64,000 bases of DNA from Elmis aenea (GCA_947652605.1 OX393581.1:28080788-28144787), one strand, 5' to 3'. Positions 11,863 to 24,144 are shown, counted from the first letter of the stretch. Notes: generated from the letters alone by a model not told the origin. Numbers and translations: made by a program.

Positions 11863-13796
11863 ATAGAAATGGCATGCATTTATAACTACTGAACCACCAA
11901 CGTGCGTGGAGCTGAAATTGCATAGATAAATGAAAAATATACAGGCGCAACTCCGTTAATAATTTTAATATTCAAAATATCTACGATTTTAAAATTGGAC
12001 CAAAAAAATTATGGATTGGAAATTCACACGCATTTTCTTACACTTATCACTTTCTACAAAGTAACAAATATTTCAGAATAACATGTCTTGCCACATTACT
12101 TTTTAATTACATCATAGGTCTAAAATTATTTTTATAAAACGAAGCCAGGTGTAAATTCCACATAAAACCAGTTTTTATTACCAAAAAACAAAAAACATTG
12201 GCAGTCAATATTTATAGCTACTGTTACACTTTAATAACAAAGAGGACATGAACTGGAACAATGCTAATTATTTTTATACAACCGTTGAAACATGAGAACG
12301 TCTTATCAGTTTAAAATCGGTAAAATCATTAAAACCTTAATCCAATTAAACAATGTTATCGTAATGTGCATGTTGTAAACCAACCCTAAGCTTATAAAAT
12401 ACATAAAACAGAAGCAGTATTAATTAAATTTGTTTAAGCTGACGAAACATCCAATGAAAGCTTCTAAAAAGAACAATTACATTAGCTGCTATGTAGCCTT
12501 ACTTTTTGTTACGTGTCTTTGAGGTGGTTGTCTAATTATACCAACATTTTTTGTCCAGAACATCTATACCAAAAGAAGTAAAAGAGAATGACCACCAAAA
12601 GAAAACAAATAATTAACAATAAGAGAGTTTCGAGGTTGGAAAACTGTAGAAGAATAAGCTCCAATTGCTAAAAGAGATTTTTAATCGCCCTCGTACGGTT
12701 ACTCAATGTTTCTATGATCACAACAGTGAGTGATATCTATGATTTGGACCTCTATGCAAGAAAATAACTGAATTTGTATTGGTGTGTGTGGGCATAATAA
12801 ATATAAAATTTTTACGAAAATTATTAACAGGGTTGTCCACATAGAAGAGCAACTATTGGGATCTCGTAACTGGTAAGAGCTACAAAGAAGTTTAAATTCT
12901 GAGAGCTATTCAGTAATGCTTTAATGTTTTAAAAAAGTTCCATGGCACGCTAGATAATAAAAAAATATCAAAATGGGCTTTTTTTAAATCGTTTATAACT
13001 CGCTCATACTCGATGGTACTAAAATATTTTTGGGGAAAAAGTGTTTGTACGCACTGTAAATGAAAACATTCAGTTTAAGCGTTGTCAACTCATTTCCAAA
13101 ATAAATTTAACTAACTAGAACTAGAGTATAATAATATTGTTACAAATTAAAACTTAATTTGTTCGTTTTAGATATGACCCATTTAAATAGTCCCATTGGC
13201 TAACCAAAAGACAAAGTTTTAGAAATTTAATTAAAGATTGTTACATTTTACAATGGCACAGCTTGCTCGTTGCTAAAGTCGGTCGTTTTGACAGTTCTTT
13301 ACTTTATTTACGTACGTGACCGCAAAGAAGCGGGTCATCCAGCGAACCAGAAAGGGTTGAAGACGTGACTTTTGCTAAGGGTACGTCGGAAAATTTAAAA
13401 ATCCGTTTAACAGACATTCATGTTAATGAAGTTAGCAATTCATTTAACAAATTCACCCCTTGTTTAGAACAACAGGACGGATTCGTTATTTTTTGCAAGA
13501 CATTGAACAACAATAAATTTTGATGATTCACTTAAAAAGCCAAGTAAACTTGATTAATGACATAATACACCAACGAAATACATAAACAATTTATTCGTTT
13601 CGCTCTGTAAACTCCGTTTCAATTCGTATATCTCGCATTTGTGCTTTGTAGTTATTTTACGACTTTCTGTGAATTTCACTCAGTAGATCAAGACAAAAAA
13701 ATGCCTAAATACCCTGATAGATAATCGTTTGCACGGACAAAATTGTTTAAAAATAGATCGTTTTTTCGCTATCAGCACACAAACGTTTGCCTTAAA
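11863..13796. other. Intergenic, no gene seen
   Basis: AT-rich DNA with no recognisable coding, RNA or terminal-repeat structure. Confidence 0.4.
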
Positions 13797-14232
13797 GGCC
13801 GTTTACACACACGGTTTTGCACACTGTTTTTGTGGCTTGGTTTTGCACATGATCACGTACTCGTTTACACGTACGGTTTTGCACATGGTTTTACTGTAAT
13901 CATTTGTGTCGTCAAACGCTGAGTGACTCATAGGAGTGACTAGCTCGCTTGTATACGCATTCAATGGATGACGATGCGCATGCACAATGGATTGAAATGT
14001 AAAGTGGCTCATGCGCAGTGAACAAAACCAAGCATGCAAAACCAAGTTGCGTTTACACTCACGGTTTTGCACATGTGCAAAACCAAGAAATCTAGCAGCG
14101 CTAGATTCACTTGTGCTTGTGCAAAACCAAGGTCAATAAAATCGCTTTGTTTTAGCGTTCACACACACGGTTTTGCACATATGCAAAACCAAATCAGCAA
14201 AACCATGTGCAAAACCGTGTGTGTAAACGGCC
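13797..14232. repeat. Foldback MITE packed with GGTTTTGCACAT repeats
   Basis: Ends GGCCGTTTACACACACGG and CCGTGTGTGTAAACGGCC are perfect inverted repeats. The interior holds about ten copies, in both orientations, of GGTTTTGCACAT, several fused into near-palindromes (GGTTTTGCACATGTGCAAAACC-like). No exact target-site duplication is evident (flanks CTTAAA and TATAAA are only similar). Open frames here are translations of the repeat. Confidence 0.75.
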
Positions 14233-14921
14233 TATAAAGGTTTAAAGAAACTGGATAGAATTTGCATTAATTTTTTTAGTTGTCTTAATAGACAATCAAA
14301 ATACTATTACAATTAAAATAAAGTAGATATAAAAATTCATGTTTTTTCCATCCTACTTTAAAAATGGTCTACTTTTAAATAACTTCATAGTACTGCAACT
14401 AGTGTTTTTTGCAATAGTGATTGTTTTTTGTTGATAAATTTAGTTAATGATAAAGAAGTCTCCTAATTAATGTTTCGATCAGATCATGAATTCTCTATGT
14501 TATCATAGTTTTGCAAGTCGTTGATACAGATTAATGCTAACTTAATACAACCTTGAGTAATAAACAAAATTTTAGGAAGAGCACGTTGATACAAGCGTGA
14601 ATAACATTTAATTGAGTGAATTGAATGAATTACTCAGTTACCATAGTAAACAAGTTTGCATATTTGGTTGACAAACTACCAACAATTTTTATTAATCATT
14701 TTGTTCTTCAATTCCGAATAATTTTTGTTATTATTAGGGTATTGTTTAGAAACATAGATAAGATACTATCAGTTTTCAGCAACTTCAATTTGTACGTACC
14801 TACATTAAACTGTATAACAATTGTACAGTAAAATGACACATTTGCAAATTAATATTGTCCGAAGTAATCGCGGATAATTAAAACGTCGGATACCGCGAAA
14901 TATTTGTTAAATTACTACTAT
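14233..14921. other. Intergenic, no gene seen
   Basis: Plain AT-rich DNA; the 68-residue open frame at 14625-14831 shows no domain. Confidence 0.4.
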
Positions 14922-14925
14922 TTAA

Positions 14926-15514
14926 CACTCCGTTGCTCGCGCTCACTTTTGTTACATTAGTGATCGCGTGGGATACTATGGTATCCCACTCGCAATAATA
15001 GATTTTAACGACATTTAAAAAATAATTTTTGGTTGTTTGATATATTTAACATGAACATTACAATTATGACAGAGATGCATTACCAAAAAAAGTAGCGTTA
15101 ATGTTTATTACAATTTTCTAAATAGTTAGTCGCATTTTCCGCCTCACTCCTGGTTTCTGGCAATTCAGCGATATAACGTGCAGCTGTTCTTTTATTTTTT
15201 TGAAAACATTCTTTCTCCAGTGAGTAAGGTTATCTTTGTAAGTAAAAACAAAAATACCTTACGAACAAAACTCGAGCTATAAAAATAAAAATCACGTTAG
15301 TGATCGCGCGGGATACTGAGGTATCCCAAGCGTAATTTTTTTAAGTTGTCAGCTTTTATAGCACTGGTCACTAATAAGCAATAAGGCTAACTAAGTCTAC
15401 AAACTAAGATGAAAAGGTACTGAAATGACGAAGCCATAATATTGTGCCATTTGACAAAAATTTGCAGAAATACATCACTGGGATACTATAGTATCCCGCG
15501 CGAGCACTGGAGTG
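14926..15514. mobile_element. TTAA-flanked (piggyBac-type) MITE with palindromes
   Basis: Flanked by TTAA at 14922-14925 and 15515-15518, with inverted ends CACTCC-TGCTCGCGC and GCGCGAGCA-GGAGTG. TTAA duplication points to piggyBac. Three near-perfect palindromes of the form GGGATACTNNNGTATCCC lie at about 14970-14987, 15310-15327 and 15480-15497, two of them preceded by the same TTAGTGATCGCG. The flanks beyond TTAA are also mirror images (ACTATTTAA / TTAAATAGT), so the true ends might be a few bases further out. Confidence 0.6.
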
Positions 15515-15656
15515 TTAAATAGTATGAATTCAAGTACATTAACGAGATAACGTAGTCTATTTTTTGAACTTTATGGCAAACTATACAATAAAATTATTTT
15601 TTACAACTATGTTATTATAAAGTTTTATTTTGAAAAAATACTGAAACATGAGTAAT

Positions 15657-16230
15657 GTGTGGTTCTCCGACGAAAGTCGCCAGACGACTCGCTTCCTTGG
15701 TTTTGAGTGGCAAGATGTTATCGTCCAGAAACCGCTACATATTGCACATGTGACGATATGATGTGCCGTCGCAGTACACGGTATATTGGGTCCCTATTTC
15801 ATTAAGGATGAGGAAGGCAATGCTCTTACGATCACCCAAGAACGCTAAAGGAGCATTTGAGAAGGTTCTGTCGTGCAAGGGGCGTTAACATGAATAGACA
15901 GTGGTGTCAACAGGACGGGGCGACCAGCCATACCGCTCAAGAATCTCTAGTCATGCTGCAGTAAAGCGTTGCAGCTTGCAGGACGAATCATTTCACGTGG
16001 TACTGACTTCCCATTTCCCAGATCTTACATCACATGTTGCCTACTTGTGGTAAATTTCAAGAGAGTGTGTTCAGCTGTGAGGATCCGCCAAGAACTGTGT
16101 CTGCATTACTCAAGCAAATTACCCTTTTTGCAGGAGTCTGCAGCAGCCTTTGTTCCGGGATATGTTTAAGAATCTGCGTGAACGGTATGAACATTGTCTA
16201 CAGCGAGGCGGTGAACACATCGAACACTTA
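15657..16230 (+). pseudogene. Mariner/IS630-type transposase pseudogene
   Basis: Conceptual translation in shifting frames gives VWFSDESR at the start (first catalytic Asp in the SDE motif), then a W-to-stop change in the HVT.W motif near 15770, GPYFIKDEEGNA, a frameshift, then WCQQDGATSHTA (about 15900-15936) carrying the second catalytic Asp, and a C-terminal ERYEHCLQRGGEHIEHL. This order is that of Tc1/mariner-superfamily DDE transposases of the longer type. Several stops and frameshifts make it non-functional. The N-terminal helix-turn-helix region is absent or unrecognisable. No terminal repeats were assigned. Confidence 0.8.
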
Positions 16231-16598
16231 CATTACGCATACCGTGGTAAATCAACACACTAATAGTATGTAAGTTAGTTTCTTTCAGGAGAAATGAACT
16301 TACAGATGACAACTGGCTAATATTGTTCGTATTTTCATTTTAGTACTGTATATTTTGGCGCATGCTATACATATATATGGTGAAACTTCTTTGTCGATCT
16401 TAAATTGCTTAAAAAATAACATGCCTAGGTAAAAAAAAACATCAGTATTAAGTAATGTATGTCAAATATTGTCCAATAGAATTATTTCAGCTCAAAGGAG
16501 CTTTATTACACTGGCAATAATAGCTTAAAAAATTTCAACTTTTGTTTTTCACTTTTAAAAATAAAAAATTATTTTATTTCAATGTTTATACGTAAATA

Positions 16599-17204
16599 GG
16601 GGAAGGTCGGGTTATATCAGACGGTTAAGCTTTTTCACTATTTGTGAATTTGTTAAAGGCTCAATTTGACCATACTACTCATCAAAGCATACTTAGATAT
16701 GTTGTACAAACACCCATAAAAGCAATTACCCCTAGGGGGAAATTTTTTACCATTTTTAGGCAATCGAAAAAGACCTTACTTTTTGCCCATTCAAAAAGTT
16801 GGAGGGTTATATCGGACATGATTTAATGTTTAGAAAATTACATATTTTTGGTTATCCAAACAAGTTTTTATTACTGTCAAGGCCTGATCAGATTTAAGCG
16901 TAATACATTAAAAGAATTATTTCTTGTTGCTACCAATACACTTAGAAAGTGATTGTACTTATACGTTTAAGCAGAATCAGCACTCCAAACTTAGCATCGT
17001 CCACGAAAAAACACTCTCTAAACAGAAAAAACTCTATTGCTTTGACACACGGAAACGACGCATTCTAATGTAGTGTGCGTTTTCCTTCTACTAGTTAGTT
17101 GCTTGCAACAGCCAATATCGCGATAGGTGTCTCTGTGCATGGCAAGTGCCCGAAAAACCACCTGTCCGATATTACCCGCTGTCCGATATTACCCGACTTT
17201 CCCC
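16599..17204. mobile_element. TA-flanked MITE, 606 bp
   Basis: Left end GGGGAAGGTCGGGTTATATC and right end GATATTACCCGACTTTCCCC form inverted repeats, flanked by TA (16597-16598, 17205-17206). The motif GTCCGATATTACCCG is repeated twice in tandem at the right end, and GGGTTATATCGGAC recurs internally at about 16804. Consistent with a Tc1/mariner-type non-autonomous element. Confidence 0.7.
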
Positions 17205-17206
17205 TA

Positions 17207-18403
17207 CTCTACTGTATTGTCATTAATTAGTTGTTTGATACGGATTAAATATTTTATGTGCTTGCATAATTTTGTCCGAAAAAAAGTTTAATTAATTCTC
17301 AAGATTTTTGCTTGTGTAAGATTTCTCGACGAATATAAAAAAAAATTCGTTGCGCTGTCTGCTGATGATTTTGATCATGTCAATTTGTGTCGTGATGTCT
17401 GATGTTATCAAGCAACAAACTTTCTTAATTGAAAACAACATTTTAAATATATCATAAGCTTTCGATATTTTATCCACTAATGGATATTTATCAGTTAACT
17501 GCCATCGTCATTTTCGATAATATTATGTTTATGCTCCGCACCTTAAAAAGTAACTGGAGAATGTTATAAAGTACAGTAACTAAAAGTTTCATACTCTACT
17601 AAATCCTAATTAAAACTTTCGGGCCATAAAATTTTTCCATTAACGGTTCATATATCCCACCTCATCTTTGTAAAACCTTAAAACAGTCAGTTATTATTAT
17701 TTTTGTTTTAGGAAAGTTATATATTCTAAAATTTATTATTTACACTTTGTGTCTTGTACATTATTTACATGTAATCCGTAATCATCATTCAAAGAATTTA
17801 TATAAACGTGGCGTAAATGTAAGCTAATCTAACATTTTTATTGGCGTGCAAAATATTTTAATGCATCAGCACGAATACATAATATGTATGCATGCCAGTT
17901 AACTGAGATTTCATCAGTGAAAACTGAAAACTGAATACATAATTCATTATGGATTATGTATGTAAGCCTATAATTTTGTCATAAAAACAATATGATGAAG
18001 GTTTTAATCCTACTATATACATGTATTCTAATTATAAGGCTTGTTTGTGAACTAATTTGAATAAAAATTATATAAATTTTGTCTTTAATAAATCTTGACA
18101 CTTTTCACACATCTTTGAATCCGTGTAAGGAAGTTGTAGCATAAAGGTTAGGAACTTGTAAGTTTTTTATTGCATTAAATCACAAAAAACTACAGCTAAT
18201 TTTTATACGAATTAAAATTTGTTTGGAATAAATAGTTGAAATTGGTTGTATAAATAACAAATACTTAATACTACTGATCCGGACCTCTTCTACCTTTCAG
18301 TGTAGAGGGTAAATTACAAATATACCTAAAATTATGTAAAATAATAACTACTTTTGTTACCTTTTTACATGATAGGATTCATTTGGACTAATTTTGGATA
18401 ACA
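17207..18403. other. Intergenic, no gene seen
   Basis: AT-rich, no recognisable feature. Confidence 0.4.
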
Positions 18404-18415
18404 ATTCTTTATTTA
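18404..18415. repeat. 12-bp target-site duplication, left copy
   Basis: ATTCTTTATTTA is found here and again at 20739-20750, bounding the non-LTR retrotransposon. Variable-length duplications of this size are typical of target-primed reverse transcription. Confidence 0.75.
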
Positions 18416-20710
18416 GCAAGATACATAACTAATATCAGAAGCTACAGAGGAGCGGATGCGGATTCAGACCATTACCTAGTTAGAGCGGCAGTAAAACAAG
18501 TATTGGAACCTAAAGTCCAAGGTAAGAAAGCAGCAATGAACAGTAAATATTGCTACAACATCCTACAAGATTGCGAAACACAAAATCAGTACCAGCACAC
18601 TATACAAAAACACCTAAAGGAGAGCACGACTACAAACAAAACAGAAGATAATTGGAAAAGACTGCACGGGGTGTTAACAAAAGCGGCCAAAGACACAATA
18701 ACAAGTGAGAACCGTTCCAAGGAAAAGGACTGGTACAATGAGGAGTGCCGAACTGTGGTGGAAAAAAGAAAAATAACCAGGGAAATAATGGTAGGAGCAG
18801 ATAATGAACTAAATAGACAAAAATACAGAGAGGCTAGGAAACTAGCAAAAAACACCTGCAGGAGGAAAAAAAGGCTATCTTTTGAAAACAAAATTATGAA
18901 AATGGAAGAAAACTTTAAAAACAAACAGATACGTAATTTCTACCAAGATGTAAAAAAAATTAAATCGGGCTACACTAAACATACACCGTTCTACAGGACA
19001 AAAACAGGAAGGCTACTGGGAGGAGACAATGAAATAATCGAGAGGTGGAAGGAATACTTTGAGGAACTCTTAAATGGAATAGAGGATGAACAACATGGAA
19101 TCAACGGAATGAATGAATTAGACGAAAGGGAGGAAAGGGTTGAAAATCTAGAAACCCAAGAGAATGAACAACAACAACAAGAGGCGCAACCCCCAACGAG
19201 AACTGAAATAAAGAAAATAATTAAGAACTTAAAAAATAACAAAAGCCCGGGAGAAGACGGAATAGCAGCAGAATTGATTAAATATGGAGGTGAGGAACTG
19301 CAGGAAGAAATTACAAAACTACTGATAGACATATGGCACGAAGAAAAAATCCCTAAAAGCTGGGCAAGGGCCATGCTTAGCCCAATACACAAAAAAAGCG
19401 ACAGAACAGTATACGACAACTACAGAAGCATAGCTCTCCTAAACACAGCCTACAAAGTATTAGCGACAGTAATAAAGGAACAACTCACCAGCTACACTGA
19501 AAACATCACAGGTGATTACCAAGGCGGTTTCAGACCCAATAGATCCACCATCGATCAAATTTTTACGTTAAAGCAAATTCAATCGAGCCATTACGAGTAT
19601 AACACGGAGCTACATGTAGTATTTATAGACTTTAAGCAAGCGTACGACTCAATAATTAGGGAAAAATTGTACATAGCCATGAAAGAATTTAATATACCTG
19701 ACAAGCTAATAATTATGACAAAGGCGACTCTGCAAAACACAGACAAATTTTATAAAAAACAAAAACATGAAGTCAAAGGTTTTTAAAGTATCTAGAGGAC
19801 TAAGACAAGGAGACCCACTGTCGCCATTGTTATTTAATATAGCCTTAGAAAAGATAATTCGAGATAGTGGAATTAACAGAAATGGCAACATATACGCAGA
19901 CAACCACCAATGCATCGCTTTCGCAGACGACCTTGCGATCATCTGCAAAACAAAAAAAGATATCCAAAACATTGTCAGGAGGTTAAAGGACAAAGCAAAA
20001 AATATGGGACTAAGTATCAACGAATCGAAAACCAAATATATGATAATGGGACCTGAAAGGAAAGACATAGAAGGGGATGAATATCTATCTATCAAAATCG
20101 AACAGAACAAGGAGAGACGCTTTGAGAAAATAAGAAATTTCATTTATCTGGGTGTACAAATTACTGATAACTGCGACAATGGAAAAGAAATAAACGCGAG
20201 ACTCGCAAAAAGTAATAAATGCGCGGGTTCTCTTGCGATTATTCTTAGATCCAACATTATTTCAAGAAAGGCCAAGGTAAGATTGTACAAAACAGTATTA
20301 AGACCCACTGTAACATACGCTTGTGAAACCTGGATAATCAACAAAAGAGAAAAAGAAGACCTAGAAAGGTGGGAAAGGAAATTATTGCGAAGGATCTACG
20401 GGGGAATAAAAACAAATACCGATGAATGGAGAAGAAGGACAAACGAGGAAGTAATGGGATTGTACAAAGAACCGTCCATAACCGAAGTAGTAAGAGCCCA
20501 GAGAATAAGATGGCTTGGGCATGCACAACGCCTCTCCAACCAAAGAAACACGAAGATAATGATTAAAGCAAGTAGAATGGGTGTGAGAAAAAGAGGGAGA
20601 CCTAAGAAAAGGAAGCGGTCGAGGATGATTTGAAAAAACTAAAAGTGTCGAACTGGACAGAGGCAGCCAAAAATAGAAAAAAGTGGAGGGAGACAGCAAA
20701 CCGAGCCTAG
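18416..20710 (+). pseudogene. Endonuclease/reverse-transcriptase ORF, truncated and frameshifted
   Basis: The first residues are the C-terminal end of an APE-type endonuclease: IRSYRGADADSDHYLV, with the conserved SDH. A long basic, helical linker follows (about 18500-19180), then reverse transcriptase blocks: NKSPGEDGI, YRSIALLNTAYK, GFRPNRSTIDQI, VVFIDFKQAYDS, GLRQGDPLSPLLF and the catalytic AFADDLAI (near 19916-19940). The C-terminal region has YACETW, RWLGHAQR and GRPKK, ending in a W/R-rich tail and stop at 20708. Two single-base-type frameshifts break the frame, near 19765-19785 (just before GLRQGD) and near 20600-20615 (just after GRPKK). Otherwise the frame is open, so the copy is young. 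Product would copy its own RNA at a nicked chromosomal target. Confidence 0.85.
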
Positions 20711-20738
20711 GCCTAAATGGCCTGTAGTGCTTAACTAT
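18416..20738 (+). mobile_element. 5'-truncated non-LTR retrotransposon (RTE-like), 2,323 bp
   Basis: The element starts inside the endonuclease domain and ends at 20738 after a short 3' untranslated tail, bounded by the 12-bp duplication. 5' truncation with a precise 3' end is the usual outcome of incomplete reverse transcription. Assignment to an RTE-like/APE-type clade rests on the C-terminal GRPKK tail and overall RT pattern. I cannot fix the clade without a phylogeny. Confidence 0.8.
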
Positions 20739-20750
20739 ATTCTTTATTTA

Positions 20751-21860
20751 TGCAGTAAAGTTTATAAAATCAAAATTGAAATGTTAAATGGAAAATTAAT
20801 CAGTAGATACAACTTTAAACTTTGATTTACTTTATAGTCTGATCAGTCAATACATTTTTTAAACTGAATTTTCTTAATAAAAAGAACACTTTTTGGTTCA
20901 TCTTTAATCAAGAGATCAAAAATGTAAAAATTCCTGGACGGAATAAAATAGTTTTGTTGCTATATTTCTCATCAAAAATGTTATTTCAAGTTTTTCTTTA
21001 ACCAAGGAGAATATCAATGTGTTAAAACCGTTATTCACATTATTTTCAATTTTTACATTAGCAAGCAATAAGTGTGAAATAGTTTATGTTTAACAAAATA
21101 ATAATTTTGTTGGAACTGTTTATGTTGGTTAATATGTCTTTAGCGTCAATTTATAATTATTTAATTTTGTTATAAAAATAATGTTGTAAAAGTGGTTCTA
21201 AGCCAAGACAGATTTGGTAAGATTAATTTAAAGATTTTTAAAATTTAAATTTGAGAATTCATTTGAACAAAATTGTTGCAGAGGAATTTGTTAAAATTTA
21301 AGCATTATTTTCGTGTTTTGAAAAAATAGTTGCCGCTCTAATTGGACGAAAATTAAAATCAGCATTTTCTTATAATTGATAACATCTTAATTGAAGTTGT
21401 TGTATAAGACTTGGTAGATATTATTGTGTGTTGTAAAATTGTGATATTTAATGGGTCAAACATTTTGTAAATTCTGAGGCAAATGACAGAGTTCAATTAA
21501 TGAATTTATTAGTTGGCTATGGCTGTTACATCACTTTTATTCAAAATATTTTGTTTCGTATATTTCATTTTATATTTTGTTTTATTAAGTTACAACTAAT
21601 TCAATAAGGGACCGAAATGCTGTGAACGTGTGAATAAACAATGTTATATTATAATTCCACTTAAATTATAATCGGAATAAAAAATAATAAAGTAAGGGTA
21701 AAGAACAAAAGATTCATTAATATTTAATGCTTCGTATTTAGTTTTTTTCGTTGCAGCTTTTATTAAAACAAAACCCAGTCAGATATTGATCAATAAGTAC
21801 AGCGATCGTGTTTTGTTTAGTCATGTACAACGATTTTGTGAAAAATAATAAATAACTTGA
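20751..21860. other. Intergenic, no gene seen
   Basis: AT-rich, with no recognisable coding or repeat structure. Confidence 0.4.
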
Positions 21861-22176
21861 AAGGTCTCTTCACACACATCAGTCACGGCGCGTCTCCGAT
21901 CCGTCACCGTTTTGTCGCAGTCATACCCACGATGCTTATTCACACACGTCAGTCAGGCGTCAGGCAATATCGGTAAGAAGAAATAGCAAGTTTGACTGTC
22001 AGGCGCCGGAACGGCGCCGGGACTGTGACTGGCGGACTGACGAGATATTCGTGACTGCGCCGGACGAGTGTAGATGAATAAACTTAAATTACAAGAAAGA
22101 ATATTTTTTATGACTGACGGTTGACGGAACTGACTGATCGGAGACGTGCCGTGACTGATGTGTGTGAAGAGACCTT
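21861..22176. repeat. Foldback MITE, 316 bp
   Basis: AAGGTCTCTTCACACACATC and GATGTGTGTGAAGAGACCTT-type ends are inverted, and pairing continues inward through CAGTCACGGC...CGTCTCCGATC. The interior is GC-rich, with repeated CAGTCA/TGACTG and GGCGCCG motifs. No exact target duplication was found (TGA on the left, TAA on the right). It shares a GGYC...CACACA end design with the elements at 13797 and 51730. Confidence 0.7.
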
Positions 22177-22993
22177 TAAACCAATTTTTCTCAATAATTC
22201 TGCCGTGTGCTTATTTTTTAATGCACTATCGGATTTAAAATTGTATTCTTTATCAAAAGTAATTATAAAAAATATAATGTAAATTAAAAAAAAATTGATT
22301 GATGCCAGTCTAACATACTTCATGGTAGAAAAAACGTTTGAACGTCGTCCGATGGCGAATTTTGATTTTCTACGATTTACAAAAATATAAGGTTTATAGG
22401 GGTTTCGTCTTAAAATAACAAAGTTATAGGGGTATGACAGTCAAACTGAATCACCCTGTATACAGAGTCCCTACAAAATCTTTTGATACAATTCGATGTT
22501 TTTTAACAAATTATTCAGTGACATTGTTTGTATATTTTTGTACAACAAACAAATAGTTTCAATTTTGTCATGGTTTATTAATTTATAAATCTACTTTATA
22601 AGTTTCCCAAAGGAAGCGCAAATTCTAACCTGATTGAAAATGGAAATAAAGAATCTTATGTATTTTTTGATTTAAACAAGTTTTATCGTTACATTTTTGT
22701 CGTAAAATAAGCAGGGGTGCCAATTGCAACTATTTTATTTTACATGGTAAAATCCTATGTACGAAAGCTTAGTGAACACCGTGTGTAAATAAATGTCACT
22801 GACCAATTTAATAATCCTACTTCGTCAAAACACGCAGTTATATTGTAAACACGCTGCTATGGTTTTGCAGTTCTTTGTCTTTTGTACTTTCACGTAATAA
22901 ATAATTCTAAAAATCAACGCCTTAATAGACGGTTATCTGACAATGAGTCACCTGTAGGTTGGTCTAGTTTTATTAAATTTGCTAAATGCATAC
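22177..22993. other. Intergenic with one isolated repeat end
   Basis: AATCACCCTGTATA near 22450 is an isolated end of the CAGGGTG repeat family. No gene seen. Confidence 0.4.
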
Positions 22994-22997
22994 TTAA

Positions 22998-23570
22998 CCT
23001 TTAACTAGTCGCGTGTACTGTGTATACATAACTACTCGCATGGCGCCTCGGAGGCACCATTGGGATTTTATAACAATATTTTTGACTTAAAATCTTAAAA
23101 ATGTGTTAAACTGCTTTATTCATGAAATATAAGCTAAATCTTAAAAAGAATAACAATGACTAAATAAATTATAAGATATAAAAAATATATATCTGTATAT
23201 AAAACATAACTGTAAAAACAGAATTTTTTTTTTTTTTAATACGAATCAAACATTGGATGCAAAGCATTCACTGCATAATTTTATTGTATGCTCTGAACAA
23301 ATATTTTTATGGCATTGCGAACAAATTTGTTGCGAATGTCGATTTTTAGCCCTAGGGCATAAATGATAGCGTTCATGCCGAGTAGCACATAATTGCATTT
23401 TACGGACTGTAAAATAGAGAAATATGAATAATACTATATAATTCGTATTTCTAAAAGTACAATTGAGGAATACATAAACAGATATTAGTGACAAAAAAAT
23501 TATTAAAAATGTAACAACGATTTAAAAAACGCTTGGCGCCTCTGCGGCGCCGTGCGACTACTTAAAGGTT
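22998..23570. mobile_element. piggyBac derivative, 573 bp
   Basis: Flanked by TTAA (22994-22997, 23571-23574). Terminal inverted repeats CCTTTAACTAGTCGC and its mirror GCGACTACTTAAAGG differ by one base. Just inside lies a second, subterminal inverted pair, GGCGCCTCGGAGGCACC (about 23043) and GGCGCCTCTGCGGCGCC (about 23537). Terminal plus subterminal repeats and TTAA targets are the piggyBac plan. Most of the transposase has been lost. Confidence 0.85.
23246..23494 (-). pseudogene. piggyBac C-terminal zinc-finger exon
   Basis: On the minus strand a cysteine/histidine-rich tail ends the frame: LCATRHERYHLCPRAKN, then CSQCHKNICSEH and CSEC before the stop at 23246. This matches the C-terminal zinc finger of piggyBac transposases, which contacts the subterminal repeats. 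Directly before it is a good 3' splice site, a pyrimidine-rich run ending in TTTTACAG (about 23408), so the real coding part is probably the last exon from about 23407 down to 23246. The hydrophobic N-terminal residues of the open frame would then be intron. The DDE catalytic domain is absent. Confidence 0.7.
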
Positions 23571-23574
23571 AAAA

Positions 23575-24138
23575 GACAATAACTTGAAAGAAATACAATC
23601 AGCGAACTACAATATGTCTTGTTGAGAAGTCTGCAGACTAAAATATATAGTAAGAAAAACTTATTGTTAGTGTTCATTAAAAACAGCGGAACCAATTGCA
23701 GCAATAATTTGCAACAAAGCCCTATCACATCGACAATGAAAGACTGCATTTTAATTAAAAGCTAACAATGATAAGTTCATTTTCTAATATTTCCTTCTGT
23801 ACGGAGCATCTCAACAAAGTGAATTGTTCAAAGTGCATAACAACAGCATACAATTTAAATTCACCATCAACTTCACATTTAGAAGAAAGAAAAAAACCTT
23901 TTACAAATGAAACTCCCATTTTTTGGTCTGTGAGCAAATTTCTGGTATACATTTTAATTACAAGTTTTAATTTTTAGCTTACAATCTAAAACAAGCTATA
24001 CATTGATAGGTCGATAAAATGAAAATTATTTTAATAAAAAAAAACTGCTTAATACTGATTTAAGGATATAAGCTATATTTAGAAAAAAACATTACATTTA
24101 AAGTATAATCGTAAATAAAATTTTAGTTTTTGTTGATA
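23575..24138. other. Intergenic, no gene seen
   Basis: AT-rich flank of the large transposon; two opposed short open frames (23755-23977) have no domain. Confidence 0.4.
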
Positions 24139-24144
24139 TGTGTG
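24139..24144. repeat. 6-bp target-site duplication, left copy
   Basis: TGTGTG directly precedes the left end TATGAGGCGCC. The same six bases follow the right end at 32365-32370. Confidence 0.85.

Noticed and set aside
13797..14232. CRISPR-like short repeats
   Set aside because: Units occur in both orientations with irregular spacing inside a foldback, in a eukaryotic genome; not a CRISPR array.
13803..14237. Two His/Cys-rich frames that look zinc-finger-like
   Set aside because: The CAKPR/MQNQ-type residues are translations of the GGTTTTGCACAT repeat.
18586..20699. Several antisense open frames over the retrotransposon
   Set aside because: They are shadows of the RT frame, rich in Ser/Leu/Phe, and have no domain.
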